The notes: generated by a model from the letters alone, not told the origin. A stretch of 64,000 nucleotides of DNA from an uncultured Porphyromonadaceae bacterium (GCA_902491625.1 CABUIO010000010.1:1-64000), one strand, 5' to 3'; positions 43,538 through 54,240 are shown, counted from the first letter of the stretch. Translations and numbers: made by a program.

Positions 43538-45235
43538 TCAGGAGTTTTTGGAGCGGTTGTTGTAGACGGTCTGGATGGAGCAGCGGAGCATCTTGGCTAT
43601 CTTGGAGCTTTCGGTGATGCCGAGTTTGCGGAGGGCATAGATTCGCAGGCGCGTGTTGGGAAGTTCGCCGTCCTTAAGCTCAATCTTTTCATTGTCGGGG
43701 AGCGTGGCGTTGATCTCGTCGATGAAGTCGGGATAGATCGAAAGGAACATCCGGTCGAAGGTGCTGTAGAATTTCTTCATCTCGCCGGTGAGGAACTTGG
43801 GGTTCTCAAGTTCGTTGCGGAGTTCGCCGTACTGGTTGGTCTTGACCTTGCGAAGCATCTTCTTAAGGAGGGAGTCGACGTCGTTAATGAAGTCGGAGGC
43901 CATCGTGAAGGCATACATTATATATTGCTGCTTGACGGCGTTGGCTTCCTTGAGGTTGTCGTTGGCAAGGGCAAGCGAAGCGTTTAGCTGGTGTTCCTCC
44001 TGATGAGCCTTGTCAAGGTCGTTACGAGCCTTGTCGAGTTCGCATATCTTCGACTGAAGGGCGAGATTAGCCTCATTGAGCTGCATCTGACGGCGGCGGT
44101 TGCGTCGAAGGAGGACTATGACGAAGCATATCAGGATTATTGCAACGAGAAGCATCGAACATGCGAGCACAAGGAAGAGCGTAAGCCTTCTTTTCTGCGA
44201 GTCGATTGTCTGCATCTGTTGATTGATGGTGTCGATGTAGGCTTTGTGGAGGACATCGAGCAGTTCGGAGAGCGAGACGATTCGGATACGGTTGTGGTAT
44301 TTCTGAGCCATTTCGGCACAGTAGTTCGCGTATGCATAGGCGCGGTCGATCCCTTTGGAGCGGTACATCTCGTCAGCTATTTCCTCCAGCGAGGCGATGT
44401 CGCAGTTGGCGGTGCGGATGTCGGCAAAAGCGGAGAGTATGATATAGCGTTGACGAGACTGCTGGTCGCCACGCGCTTCGGCGGCTTTTCCGAGCCAATA
44501 GGCGGCGATGGCGTCGTCGCGGGTATCAAGGTCGGAATTCACTACATACTTCTTCAATTTGTTGTAGGAAGCATCGTCAAGTGGCTTGCCGTCTGCTTTG
44601 ACCACATCCCACCAGACACTGTAGGGATGGTCCGGCGTAAGATATTTGCCTATGGAGTCGTTGTAAGCCTGAGCCTGGCGGTTAAGGCGTTCGGCCAAGG
44701 GTCTGTCGTCTCCTGCGTAGTGGGCGTTGTGGGAGTAGAGATATTGCAGCGAATTGAAATAATTGGGAAGAAGCGCCGGACTAAGTTCTTTTCTTTCGAT
44801 GTTTTCAAGTTCGGCACGGGCTTCGGAGAAGAGTCCCGCGGCGCTGTATATGTCAGCCTTGTGGATTGTCCAGAGATTTCTTGCATTGACATCTCCGTCA
44901 GAGGCGGCGAAGGCGAGGTCGGCATATTTCAGGGCGCTGTCTGGGTTGAAGAAAGAATACTCCGAATAGAGCTGCGATAGATAGACGTAGCGCTCCGCGC
45001 GTGTGACCGCATGGCGCAACTGCGACTTCACAGCATTGATCTGCTGTTCCTTCGCGCCGATATACTTATCCTTGTCGGCAACCATCCGGTCGAGAGTGCT
45101 GTAGAGTTCCTCAAGGGGCATATTTATATATTTGCGCGCCTCCGCCGCATCAGCGACGACCGCGACCGCAGCCATCAGGAAAAGGATAATAGTCCTGCTA
45201 ATATATCTTATATCAAGTCTGTATGTCATGTTCAT
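43538..45235 (-). CDS. DUF6377 membrane-bound sensor-regulator with C-terminal HTH
   Basis: 565 residues. A signal/anchor (about 13-30) is followed by a periplasmic helical repeat region resembling TPR (about 35-325), a second membrane segment (about 350-372), a long coiled coil (about 375-445) and a cytoplasmic end with LRIYALRKLGITESSKIAKMLRCSIQTVYNNRSK, a LuxR/HTH-like DNA-binding helix pair. DUF6377 proteins commonly sit beside glycan-utilisation loci in Bacteroidales. It is divergent from the GH3 gene, 416 bp apart, so it is the likely regulator of that locus. The sensed ligand is probably a released oligosaccharide; this is inference. Confidence 0.85.
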   Translation of the reverse strand: MNMTYRLDIRYISRTIILFLMAAVAVVADAAEARKYINMPLEELYSTLDRMVADKDKYIGAKEQQINAVKSQLRHAVTRAERYVYLSQLYSEYSFFNPDSALKYADLAFAASDGDVNARNLWTIHKADIYSAAGLFSEARAELENIERKELSPALLPNYFNSLQYLYSHNAHYAGDDRPLAERLNRQAQAYNDSIGKYLTPDHPYSVWWDVVKADGKPLDDASYNKLKKYVVNSDLDTRDDAIAAYWLGKAAEARGDQQSRQRYIILSAFADIRTANCDIASLEEIADEMYRSKGIDRAYAYANYCAEMAQKYHNRIRIVSLSELLDVLHKAYIDTINQQMQTIDSQKRRLTLFLVLACSMLLVAIILICFVIVLLRRNRRRQMQLNEANLALQSKICELDKARNDLDKAHQEEHQLNASLALANDNLKEANAVKQQYIMYAFTMASDFINDVDSLLKKMLRKVKTNQYGELRNELENPKFLTGEMKKFYSTFDRMFLSIYPDFIDEINATLPDNEKIELKDGELPNTRLRIYALRKLGITESSKIAKMLRCSIQTVYNNRSKNS

Positions 45236-45651
45236 GGAGTCTGTCTATAGCGCAATATTCATCCCGAGGGGCTCCTCGTTTCCAATTCAAGTGCGAATTT
45301 ACCAAATATTTTGTGGAATCTCCCAACTTTTTTCTGTTTTTTAGAGAGAGCGCTCCTCCGGCATGTCAAAGAGCGTCGGCGAGGAGGCCATTCCGGACTC
45401 TGAAAAAGTAGATATTTCAAGGTCATCAACTTGTCATGTCGCGAGATGTCTTTTTACTTGAATCAGATTTAAGAGCATTGTCTATCAGAGGTAAAGATTA
45501 TCCCGGAGATACTTGAAAGCCATCGCGAGCAGGAAGGGTACGGAAGAGTGCACAAAGTAAATAATTGAACGCGCACACGCGCAAGTATTGTTTTGAGAAT
45601 AGAATTAAAAATGCTAACTTCGTGACAAAACCTAACTAACATTCATTATTC
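45236..45651. other. divergent control region between DUF6377 gene and GH3 gene
   Basis: 416 bp. A promoter for the plus-strand enzymes is formed by TTTG (45592-45595), 19 bp and TAACTTCG (45615-45622), one base off consensus. The middle (about 45345-45415) is GC-richer, with repeated GAGCG and CGGCGAGGAGG-like blocks. I find no convincing promoter for the regulator on the minus strand. Confidence 0.6.
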
Positions 45652-47973
45652 ATGAGAATCAGAACAACATTAGCCATGCTCACTCTGGCCGCAGGAGTGG
45701 CATGTAGCGCGCCGGTCAAGCCGGCCATCCCCTATGATGCCGATCTGGAGTCGCAGGTCGACAAGATTGTCGGCGGCATGTCGCTTCAGGACAAGGTCGG
45801 CCAGATGTGTCAGCTCACCGTCGACATGGTCACCGATTTCCAAGCAAAAGGAGGACCCGCCATCGACAAAAACCGCCTCAAATGGGCTTTCGGGGAGTAT
45901 AAAGTCGGCTCCATCCTCAACGTGCCCTTCGGCGGGGCGCAGTCGCCTCAGGTGTGGCGGTCGGTGATCAAGGATATTCAGGATGCCTCGATGAAATACA
46001 TCGGCGTTCCCGACATCTACGGCGTTGACGAGATCCACGGCACGACCTACACCGCCGGCGGCATCCTCTTCCCTCAGGAGGTCAACATGGCCGCCTCGTT
46101 CAACCGCGGCCTGACGCGCCGCATCGGCGAGATCTCCGCCTACGAAACACGCGCCAGCAGCATTCCCTGGTCGTTCGCTCCGGTGATGGACGTGGCGCGC
46201 AACGCCGCGTGGCCGCGTGTCTGGGAGAGCTTCGGCGAGGATCCCTACCTCAACGGACAGCTTGCCCGAGAGCTGGTCATCGGTATGCAGGGCACCGACC
46301 CAAACCGCATCGGCATGTATAATGTCGCTGCCTGTGCCAAGCACTACATGGCCTACGGCGCCGCCACGACGGGCAAAGACCGCACGCCCTCGTCGGTCAC
46401 CGACCAGGACATGCGAGAGAAATATTTCTATGCCTTCAAGGAGTGTGTCGAGGCCGGAGTGCTCTCCGTCATGGTCAATTCGGGCATGAACAAGGGTGTA
46501 CCCTTCCACGCCAACAAGGAATATCTCACCGGATGGCTTAAGGATGGTCTGAACTGGGACGGCGTCATCGTGACAGACTGGGCCGACATCAACAATGTCT
46601 GGAAGCGCGACCGTGTGGCAAAAGACTATAAAGAGGCCATCATGCTCTGTATCAACGCAGGAATCGACATGGCAATGACTCCTTACGATGTCGATTTCTG
46701 CACATACCTCACCGAGCTTGTCAACGAAGGGAAAGTGCCGATGAGCCGCATCGACGACGCCGTAAAGCGCATCATCCGCCTCAAGCTGCGCCTGAACCTC
46801 TGGAAAGACCAGTATGCCGACCTCAAGAAATATCCTGACTTCGCTTCCGAGAAGCACGCCGCCGTGGCTCTCGACATGGCACTCCAGAGCGAGGTGCTCC
46901 TTAAGAACGAGGGTATACTTCCTCTGGCCGAGGGCACGAAGATCCTCGTCACCGGTCCCAATGCCGACACCATGCGCGCCCTCAACGGCGGCTGGAGCTA
47001 CACATGGCAGGGTTCCGCCGACAAGAAATACCACGAGCAGTACAACACCATCCTCGAAGCGATGCGCAACCGCTTCGGCGCCGATAACGTGACCTATGTC
47101 CCGGGCGTACAATATAAGGAGGACGGCCAATACTTCGAGGAGCTGACTCCCGACATCGACTCCGCCGTGGCTGCAGCCTCTGGTTGCGACGTCATCGTGG
47201 CCTGCATCGGCGAGAACTCCTATTGCGAGACTCCTGGCAACACCGACGACATCACCCTCTCGGCCAACCAGACCGAGCTTGTGAAGCGTCTCGCCGCCAC
47301 AGGCAAGCCTGTCGTGCTGATCCTCAACGAGGGACGTCCCCGCGTGATCAACAAGATCGTGCCGCTTGCCAAGGCCGTCGTAGACATCATGCTTCCCGGT
47401 AACTACGGCGCCGACGCCCTCGCGCAGCTCCTTGCCGGCGACGCCAACTTCAGCGCCAAGCTCCCCTTCACATATCCCCGCACCACCAACTCGCTCCACA
47501 CCTACGACTACAAGCCGATGGAGAATCAGGGCACCATGCAGGGCAACTACAACTACGACGCCAAGATGGACGTCGAGTGGGAGTTCGGCGACGGCCTCAG
47601 CTACACCACCTACAGCTACAGCAACATGCGCGTGGACCGCACTTCGTTCGCTTCCGGCGACATCCTGCGATTCACCGTCGACGTCACCAACACCGGCGAC
47701 CGCGAAGGCATGGAGCCGGTGCTTCTCTACAGCTCCGACCTCGTGGCCTCCGTATCGCCCGATGTCAAGCGTCTCCGCGCCTTCGACAAGGTGAGCCTCA
47801 AGCCCGGCGAGACGAAGAGCGTCACACTTGAGATTCCTGCCGACGACCTCGCGTTCGTGGGCTACGACAACCGCTGGATCCTTGAGGAGGGCGAATTCAC
47901 CTTCCTCTGCGGAGGACAGCACGTCGAGGCTACATGCTCGGCCACAAAAGTATGGAACACACCTGACAAATAA
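45652..47973 (+). CDS. GH3 beta-glucosidase, lipoprotein or periplasmic
   Basis: 773 residues. The signal peptide ends in a lipobox-like AGVACS (Cys19). GH3 domains run in order: TIM barrel (about 30-385) with nucleophile Asp309 in VTDWAD, alpha/beta sandwich (about 400-620, [10 protein letters not shown] onward), and fibronectin III-like C-terminal domain (about 670-765). It removes glucose from the non-reducing end of beta-glucans. It is the first gene after the divergent regulator, followed 87 bp later by a GH5 gene. A second GH3 lies at 49349. Confidence 0.92.
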   Translation: MRIRTTLAMLTLAAGVACSAPVKPAIPYDADLESQVDKIVGGMSLQDKVGQMCQLTVDMVTDFQAKGGPAIDKNRLKWAFGEYKVGSILNVPFGGAQSPQVWRSVIKDIQDASMKYIGVPDIYGVDEIHGTTYTAGGILFPQEVNMAASFNRGLTRRIGEISAYETRASSIPWSFAPVMDVARNAAWPRVWESFGEDPYLNGQLARELVIGMQGTDPNRIGMYNVAACAKHYMAYGAATTGKDRTPSSVTDQDMREKYFYAFKECVEAGVLSVMVNSGMNKGVPFHANKEYLTGWLKDGLNWDGVIVTDWADINNVWKRDRVAKDYKEAIMLCINAGIDMAMTPYDVDFCTYLTELVNEGKVPMSRIDDAVKRIIRLKLRLNLWKDQYADLKKYPDFASEKHAAVALDMALQSEVLLKNEGILPLAEGTKILVTGPNADTMRALNGGWSYTWQGSADKKYHEQYNTILEAMRNRFGADNVTYVPGVQYKEDGQYFEELTPDIDSAVAAASGCDVIVACIGENSYCETPGNTDDITLSANQTELVKRLAATGKPVVLILNEGRPRVINKIVPLAKAVVDIMLPGNYGADALAQLLAGDANFSAKLPFTYPRTTNSLHTYDYKPMENQGTMQGNYNYDAKMDVEWEFGDGLSYTTYSYSNMRVDRTSFASGDILRFTVDVTNTGDREGMEPVLLYSSDLVASVSPDVKRLRAFDKVSLKPGETKSVTLEIPADDLAFVGYDNRWILEEGEFTFLCGGQHVEATCSATKVWNTPDK

Positions 47974-48060
47974 GCGACGTCCGGCGCCGCGTCACGCATG
48001 GCGCGGCACCGGATCCGCAACACATTTATCTATCTACTTTTTCTACAACCAAAATCCATC

Positions 48061-49332
48061 ATGACATCTTACACTGAAAAGGCACGCCTCTCAATGCACC
48101 GATTCTTAACGGCCCTGATGCTGTTCGCTGCCGTGCTGCCGCTTTACGCCGCCAAAGACAAGACGCCCGATTTCCTCCGCGTCAAAGGGAAGGACATCGT
48201 CGACAGCAAAGGGAAGAAATTCTTCATAAAAGGAACTAACTTAGGCAACTGGGTGAATCCGGAAGGCTACATGTTCGGATTCAGGAAGACCAACTCCTAC
48301 GGCATGATCAACGACGCTTTCTGCCAGCTCGTGGGGCCGGCCGAGACAGCCGAATTCTGGAAAGCGTTCCGCGACAACTACATCACCGCCGACGACATCG
48401 CCTTCATCGCCTCGCAGGGCGCCAACACGATCCGCTTCCCCTTCCACTACAAGCTCTTCACCGACGATCCCTACATGGGCACCTCCTCGGCCGAGGAGGG
48501 TTTCGCCATGCTCGACCGCCTCATCGGCTGGGCGCGCGACAACAACCAGCGCCTCATCCTCGACATGCACGACTGCCCCGGCGGACAGACCGGCGACAAC
48601 ATCGACGACTCCTACGGCTATCCTTTCCTGATGACCGATGCGCGCTCGCAGAAGGAGTTCATCGACCTTTGGGTGAAGATCGCCGCCCGCTACAAGAACG
48701 AGCCGGTAATCCTCGGCTACGAGCTGATGAACGAGCCTATCGCCACCTACTGGGAAGGAGAGGAGAAGGAGATGCTCAACTCCAGGCTCGAACCTCTCTA
48801 CATCGCCACGACCAAGGCAATCCGCGAGGTTGACCCCAACCACATCATCCTGCTCGGAGGCCCGCAGTGGAACAGCAATTTCGAGCCTTTCACCGACTGG
48901 ACTTTCGACGACAACATCATGTACACCTGCCACCGCTACGGTGGCGACCCCACAGCCGACGCCATCCGCTCCTACATCGACTTCCGCGACAAGACCGGAC
49001 TGCCCATGTACATGGGCGAGCTCGGCCACAACACCGACGAGTGGATCGCCAGCTTCGCCACCACACTGACCGACAACAACATCGGCTACACCTACTGGCC
49101 TTACAAGAAGATCGAGGACAGCTCCATGACAGGGGTGAAGACACCGGAGAACTGGCAGCTCATCGTCGACTATACGGAAGCTCCGCGCGGCTCATACTCC
49201 GAGATCCGCGAAGCCCGCAAAGCCATCACTTCAGAGGTGGCACGCAAGGCTCTCCATGACTACATCGAGAACGCCAAGGCCACCAACATGCTGCACCACG
49301 ACAGCTACATCAAATCAATGAAACTGAAATAA
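48061..49332 (+). CDS. GH5 family glycosidase (exo/endo-beta-glucanase type)
   Basis: 423 residues from ATG 48061; ATG 48094, directly before the signal peptide core MHRFLTALMLFAAVLPLYA, is an alternative. TIM-barrel motifs: GTNLGNWVNPEGY, NTIRFPFHY, acid/base Glu225 in ELMNEP, HRYGG and nucleophile Glu320 in MGELG. The NLGNWVNPEGYMF block recalls fungal-type exo-beta-1,3-glucanases of GH5. The neighbours (GH3, GH128) point to the same substrate. Confidence 0.88.
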   Translation: MTSYTEKARLSMHRFLTALMLFAAVLPLYAAKDKTPDFLRVKGKDIVDSKGKKFFIKGTNLGNWVNPEGYMFGFRKTNSYGMINDAFCQLVGPAETAEFWKAFRDNYITADDIAFIASQGANTIRFPFHYKLFTDDPYMGTSSAEEGFAMLDRLIGWARDNNQRLILDMHDCPGGQTGDNIDDSYGYPFLMTDARSQKEFIDLWVKIAARYKNEPVILGYELMNEPIATYWEGEEKEMLNSRLEPLYIATTKAIREVDPNHIILLGGPQWNSNFEPFTDWTFDDNIMYTCHRYGGDPTADAIRSYIDFRDKTGLPMYMGELGHNTDEWIASFATTLTDNNIGYTYWPYKKIEDSSMTGVKTPENWQLIVDYTEAPRGSYSEIREARKAITSEVARKALHDYIENAKATNMLHHDSYIKSMKLK

Positions 49333-49348
49333 ACCACACTACAGATAT

Positions 49349-51604
49349 ATGTACAAACCTATTTTCCTATCCCTTGCCATGGCGGCGGCCTCGCTGCCGG
49401 CCATCGCCGACAAGCCGCTCCCATATCTCGACGACACGCTCCCCATAGAGCAGCGTGTGGAGGATGCGCTCAGCCGCATGACGACCGCCGAGAAGGTGGC
49501 TTTCATCCACGCACAGAGCAAGTTCAGCTCTCCCGGCGTGCGCCGTCTCGGCATCCCCGAGAACTGGATGACCGACGGTCCCCACGGCATCCGCGCCGAA
49601 GTCCTCTGGGACGAGTGGAACTGGGCCAACTGGACCAACGACTCCTGCACCGCCTATCCGGCGCTCACCGCCCTCGCCGCCACATGGAATCCTGACATGG
49701 CCGACCTCTACGGCCGCTCCATCGGCGCCGAAGCACGCTACCGCAACAAGAACGTGCTCTTAGGTCCGGGCGTCAACATCTACCGCTCGCCGCTCAACGG
49801 CCGCAACTTCGAGTATATGGGCGAGGATCCCTACCTCGCCTCGCGCATGGTGGTGCCATATATCAAAGGCGTTCAGAGCAACGGCGTGGCAGCCTGCATC
49901 AAGCACTATGCCCTCAACAACCAGGAGGTGGACCGCGACCATGTCGACGTGCGCGTCGACGACCGCACGCTCCACGAGATTTATCTGCCGGCCTTCAAGG
50001 CCGCCGTCACAGAGGCCGACGCATGGTCCATCATGCCGGGCTACAACAAATATGACGGCGACCACGCATGCGAGAACCGTCGCCTGCTTCTCGACATCCT
50101 TAAGGGTGACTGGGGATTTGACGGCGTGGCAATCTCCGACTGGGGCGCCGTCCACAACACCGACAAGGTCGTGGCCAACGGACTCGACATGGAGTTCGGG
50201 TCATGGACCAACGGTCTGGACTGGGGCGAGAGCAACGCCTACAACAACTACTACATGGCCGCACCATACCTCAAAGGTCTGGAGGACGGAACATACTCCA
50301 TCGCCGACCTCGACGACAAGGTGCGCCGCGTGCTTCGGCTCTCGATGCGCACGACCATGGACCGCAACCGTCCATTCGGCTCCTTCGCTACCGAGGAGCA
50401 CGCTCTTGCCGCACGCACAATCGCGGAAGAGGCCATTGTGCTCCTTAAGAACGCTCCCGTGAAAGGTCACGGCAAGACTCCCGCGCTCCCCCTGGATGCC
50501 AAGAAGCTCAGGAAGATACTCGTCGTGGGCGAGAACGCCGTCCACTGCATGACCCTCGGCGGCGGCTCCTCGCAGCTCAAGACATTCCGCGAGATCTCAC
50601 CCCTCGAAGGAATCCGCAATGTCGCAGGCAAGGATTGCGACATCGAGTTCCTCACCGGCTACGAATCGCCCGCGGAAGCACCTCAGGATCGTCCTGACGC
50701 CAAGGTCGAGGAGCAGCATCCCATCGACTACGCCGCGCTCCGCGCTCAGGCCGTGGCGGCAGCCCGCGAGGCGGATGCAGTCATCTTCATCGGCGGACTC
50801 AACAAGAACCGCTTCCAGGACTGCGAAGGCGTAGACCGTACCGAATACGCCCTTCCCTACGAGCAGAACGAGCTGATCGACGCCCTCGCCAAGGCCAATC
50901 CCTACACCGTGGTCGTCATCCTCAGCGGCAACGCCGTGGCAACACCGTGGCGCTCCAAAGTGCCCGCTATCGTCGAGGGATGGTACTCCGGCAGCGAGGG
51001 CGGCAACGCTCTCGCCCGAGTGCTCTTCGGCGAGGTCAACCCTTCCGGCAAGCTCCCCTTCACTTTCGCAGACAAGCTCACAGACTATCCGGCGCATGCC
51101 ACAGGCGACGCCCACCTTTATCCCGGCGTCGACGGCATCGTGACATACAGTGAAGGACTCAATGTCGGCTATCGCTCACCCTCCCTCAATTCCGTCTTCC
51201 CCTTCGGCCACGGCCTGAGCTACACCACCTTCTCTCTCGGCAAGCCCTCGGTCGACAAGACCACGTTCGCTCCCGGCGAGAGCGTCACTGTGACAGTCCC
51301 GGTGACCAACACCGGCAAGCGCGCCGGCGCCGAGGTCGTGCAGGTCTATGTCTCCGACCCTCAGAGCGCGCTGCCGCGTCCCGAGAAAGAGCTCAAAGGC
51401 TTCGACAAAGTGTTCGTGGAGCCGGGCGAGACAGTCAACGCAACAGTTACCCTCACCCCCGACGCCTTCAAATACTACGATCCGTCGAAAGCCTCGGCCG
51501 ACAACCGCGAGACCGGATGGGTCGAGGAGCCGGGCACATTCAACCTTCTCATAGGCACATCCTCGACCGATCTACCGCGTAAAGTCAGCGTGAAACTCAA
51601 CTGA
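49349..51604 (+). CDS. second GH3 beta-glucosidase
   Basis: 751 residues with a signal peptide (about 1-20). GH3 architecture: barrel with nucleophile Asp264 in ISDWGAVHN, alpha/beta sandwich, and C-terminal fibronectin III-like domain, with a PA14-free layout. It differs from the first GH3 in having FFGHG-like FPFGHGLSYTTF typical of GH3 enzymes of the beta-glucosidase/xylosidase group. It begins 16 bp after the GH5 gene, so the three enzymes are one operon. The pair may differ in linkage preference. Confidence 0.92.
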   Translation: MYKPIFLSLAMAAASLPAIADKPLPYLDDTLPIEQRVEDALSRMTTAEKVAFIHAQSKFSSPGVRRLGIPENWMTDGPHGIRAEVLWDEWNWANWTNDSCTAYPALTALAATWNPDMADLYGRSIGAEARYRNKNVLLGPGVNIYRSPLNGRNFEYMGEDPYLASRMVVPYIKGVQSNGVAACIKHYALNNQEVDRDHVDVRVDDRTLHEIYLPAFKAAVTEADAWSIMPGYNKYDGDHACENRRLLLDILKGDWGFDGVAISDWGAVHNTDKVVANGLDMEFGSWTNGLDWGESNAYNNYYMAAPYLKGLEDGTYSIADLDDKVRRVLRLSMRTTMDRNRPFGSFATEEHALAARTIAEEAIVLLKNAPVKGHGKTPALPLDAKKLRKILVVGENAVHCMTLGGGSSQLKTFREISPLEGIRNVAGKDCDIEFLTGYESPAEAPQDRPDAKVEEQHPIDYAALRAQAVAAAREADAVIFIGGLNKNRFQDCEGVDRTEYALPYEQNELIDALAKANPYTVVVILSGNAVATPWRSKVPAIVEGWYSGSEGGNALARVLFGEVNPSGKLPFTFADKLTDYPAHATGDAHLYPGVDGIVTYSEGLNVGYRSPSLNSVFPFGHGLSYTTFSLGKPSVDKTTFAPGESVTVTVPVTNTGKRAGAEVVQVYVSDPQSALPRPEKELKGFDKVFVEPGETVNATVTLTPDAFKYYDPSKASADNRETGWVEEPGTFNLLIGTSSTDLPRKVSVKLN

Positions 51605-51658
51605 GAGCATTTCAAAATGTCTACTCTTAACAGTTCACAAAACATTAACTTCCAATAA

Positions 51659-51758
51659 GATAGCTCAGTCTTCCTTTACTTTAAGAAATCCTCTCCGACA
51701 CATCTTGCAATTAATGCTTAAATTTGCAACCGAAAGCTTAAAGGAAGGCTGAGCCATC
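51659..51758. repeat. inverted repeat flanking a -7 box
   Basis: TAGCTCAGTCTTCCTTTACT onward (51661-51684) and TTAAAGGAAGGCTGAGCCATC (51737-51758) are imperfect complements over about 20 bp, with arms starting GAT(A/G)GCTCAG. Between the arms is TAAATTTG (51719-51726), a -7 promoter box for the next gene. It may act as operator, terminator of the GH3 operon, or both. Confidence 0.5.
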
Positions 51759-51812
51759 CATTTTGTGTAAACCTGAAAAATGAACCATACTACAAACAAA
51801 AAAATAAACGAC

Positions 51813-52661
51813 ATGAACAAAATCTTTACCACACTCGCACTCGCAGCTCTCGCTGCAGTTCCCGCGTTCGCACAGGACGCAGAAACAGTCCAGCAGCGCA
51901 TCCAGCTCTGGGGTCCCTACATCAATGTTCCCGAAAAGGTTGAGATCGTCTATGACTGTCTCCCCGGCGACAACGACGTACCCGGCGACTATCACCTCTA
52001 CATTTGGGAAAATACCCTTACCATTGAAAACGGCATGGACGCCACCGTAGGCGAATACATGAATTTCGTCCTTGGAGATCAGGTTTGGGCCGGCTGCGGT
52101 CTCAACGTACCCAAGACAAAGGATGACGCAGGCAATCCTACAGGCGTCATACCCGTGCCTGCCAAGAAGATGGACAAGGAATGGCGTTTCCACTTCATGT
52201 GGAAGACCAACACCGACATGCTCGTGTATCTCGTGACAGCTCCCAACATCGGCAATCAGGAAGCCAAATTCTCCTTCACATCTGCCTCAGACTACAAGTT
52301 TGACGGAACATGGAACACAGTCGATGTGCCCATCACCGACCTTCTCGACATGTACACCAACTCCGACGAGGAGACAGTCGACATGCTTTTCTTCCGCAAC
52401 TGGACAGATCTCAACGTTGTGGCCATGGGCGCCAATGACGGTCTTGTTCCCGGAGGCACCTACGCGTTTGCCGACGTCTACTTCTACAAGAACGGTGTTC
52501 CCGCCGGTGTTAACGGTGTAGCAACCGACGCTGAGGTCGTAGCCGAGGAGTACTACTCGTTCGACGGCGTCAAGATGAATGCCGCTCCCGAGAATGGCAT
52601 CTATCTCGTTAAGAAGACTCTTTCCGACGGCACCGTGAAGACTGTCAAAGTAGCAAAATAA
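51813..52661 (+). CDS. secreted protein with C-terminal sorting-like domain
   Basis: 282 residues from ATG 51813 (MNKIFTTLALAALAAVPAFAQ, signal peptide about 1-21). The mature domain (about 25-215) is rich in aromatic residues and beta strands (WGPYINVP, YHLYIWENTLTI, MNFVLGDQVWAG) and looks like a carbohydrate-binding jelly roll, though I do not recognise a named family. The last 45 residues (YYSFDGVKMN, GIYLVKK, VKTVKVAK) fit a type IX-type sorting domain. Located between GH3 and GH128, it may be a surface glycan-binding protein of this locus. A T-rich terminator follows. Confidence 0.7.
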   Translation: MNKIFTTLALAALAAVPAFAQDAETVQQRIQLWGPYINVPEKVEIVYDCLPGDNDVPGDYHLYIWENTLTIENGMDATVGEYMNFVLGDQVWAGCGLNVPKTKDDAGNPTGVIPVPAKKMDKEWRFHFMWKTNTDMLVYLVTAPNIGNQEAKFSFTSASDYKFDGTWNTVDVPITDLLDMYTNSDEETVDMLFFRNWTDLNVVAMGANDGLVPGGTYAFADVYFYKNGVPAGVNGVATDAEVVAEEYYSFDGVKMNAAPENGIYLVKKTLSDGTVKTVKVAK

Positions 52662-52690
52662 AGCGATCTCATAAGTTTTGATTCGATAAT

Positions 52691-52733
52691 GGGGATAGGG
52701 AGTATAAAGACATCCCTATCCCCTGTTCTTTTT
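52691..52733 (+). terminator. rho-independent terminator
   Basis: GGGGATAGGGA (52691-52701), 11-nt loop, TCCCTATCCCC (52713-52723), then TGTTCTTTTT. Confidence 0.85.
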
Positions 52734-52780
52734 AACTTCCCTCTTTATTACTCCCACTTTCTTTCTGCTTTTTTACCACG

Positions 52781-54223
52781 ATGAAGAAATCGATCATACT
52801 CCTTACGGCCACCGCCCTGCTCGGCGCATCCGCAGCGGCCGAAGCCAAAAGCGACAAACGCGGCTACAGCGTCAATTCGATGATGGCTGTCGACTATGCC
52901 GCTCTCGAGCCCGGATCAAGCTGGTTCTATGACTGGTCATTAAATCCCCCTTCCGATGAAGGCAATAAATTCGTTGACTACGATCTGGAGTTCTGCCCCA
53001 TGGTCTGGAACGCCAACTACAATGTAGAGGCGCTGGAGGCCACATACCAGAAATACAAGGACCATATAAAGTATGTGTTGGGCTACAACGAACCCAACTT
53101 TACGGATCAGGCACACCTTACTCCGGCTCAGGCTGCCGCCGACTGGCCCAGATTTCAGGAATGGGCGCTCAGCCATAACCTGAAGATCGTCAGCCCGGCG
53201 GTCAACTGGAGCTCTTGGCAACAGTACAACGACCCTATCACGTGGCTTGACGAGTTCTTCTCGCTTCTTCCGGACAAAGGGGAGAAAATAGACTATGTCG
53301 CATGCCATTTCTACATGCCCAACGGCACAGCGGTAATGAACAACATCGAGCGTCTGAAGAAATATGGCAAGCCGATCTGGCTGACCGAATTCTGCTACGC
53401 ATCCGGCAACATCAGCAATGATCCGGCGACCCAGAACCGCTATATGCTCGACATTCTCCCCAAACTTGAACAGGATCCGATGGTATTTCGCTACGCATGG
53501 TTCATGGCCCGCACCACAAACGCAAGCTGGGGCGACGGAATCAATCTGCTCAACCGCTTCCCCAATCAGGGCACACTCACGGACAACGGCTATGCCTTCA
53601 CTTATCTATGGGACTTCCCCAAAGACTTCTACCACAATGCGGGCGAGAAGTTTGCAGCCGCCGATTTCATCAATCAGGCCGGAATACTTGTCGGAAAAAA
53701 CACTGACGAGGATCAGGCATATGCAGACTATAAGATTTCTGTCAATGACCTCGGCAACGGATCGAAGACAGAATATGTGGAATATCAGCTTCAGTTTGAC
53801 AAGACCGGAACCTACGATCTCAATCTTCGCGCCGCCGTACGCTCCGCCACAAAACTTGACATTTTCTGGAACGGAACGAAAGTGATTTCCGACCTTGACC
53901 TCACTTCTACAGGAGGCGCCAACAAATGGGGCGACGTAAAGATCAGCAACGTCAACATTGACGGCGAGACAAAGGGCACCCTCAGAATCACGCCCACACG
54001 ATCGATGCAGATTTCCACAATCCGGTTCGAACGTACCGGCGAGGTGGCAGTCGAGACTATCGGCGCCGAGGCTGAAGCCACAATCAGCGTGGAGGGCAAC
54101 AGTATCGTAGGAGCCGACGCCGTCTACACCATCAGCGGCACTCAGGCTGGCAGCGAGAATCTCCAGCCCGGAATCTACATCGCCAAGGCCGGAACGAAAA
54201 CCCGAAAGATCGTCATCCGATAA
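52781..54223 (+). CDS. GH128 family endo-beta-1,3-glucanase with carbohydrate-binding domain
   Basis: 480 residues with a signal peptide (about 1-22). The TIM barrel (about 28-290) carries the GH128 pair: acid/base Glu104 in GYNEPN and nucleophile Glu203 in WLTEF, with VSPAVNWSSW and YVACHFYMP between. A CBM6/35-like jelly roll (about 310-435) follows, and a type IX-type sorting domain (about 440-480) ends ...GIYIAKAGTKTRKIVIR. GH128 members cut beta-1,3-glucan; this is the strongest clue to the locus substrate (laminarin, or fungal/cereal beta-glucan). A secreted or surface location fits the tail. Confidence 0.85.
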   Translation: MKKSIILLTATALLGASAAAEAKSDKRGYSVNSMMAVDYAALEPGSSWFYDWSLNPPSDEGNKFVDYDLEFCPMVWNANYNVEALEATYQKYKDHIKYVLGYNEPNFTDQAHLTPAQAAADWPRFQEWALSHNLKIVSPAVNWSSWQQYNDPITWLDEFFSLLPDKGEKIDYVACHFYMPNGTAVMNNIERLKKYGKPIWLTEFCYASGNISNDPATQNRYMLDILPKLEQDPMVFRYAWFMARTTNASWGDGINLLNRFPNQGTLTDNGYAFTYLWDFPKDFYHNAGEKFAAADFINQAGILVGKNTDEDQAYADYKISVNDLGNGSKTEYVEYQLQFDKTGTYDLNLRAAVRSATKLDIFWNGTKVISDLDLTSTGGANKWGDVKISNVNIDGETKGTLRITPTRSMQISTIRFERTGEVAVETIGAEAEATISVEGNSIVGADAVYTISGTQAGSENLQPGIYIAKAGTKTRKIVIR

Positions 54224-54240
54224 ACCGCAAAATCTAAGGA

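Noticed and set aside
45670..47922. 750-residue open frame on the minus strand opposite the GH3 gene
   Set aside because: It mirrors a clear GH3 enzyme; the composition is Val/Gly/Glu/His-rich without any domain. A high-GC third position leaves antisense frames open.
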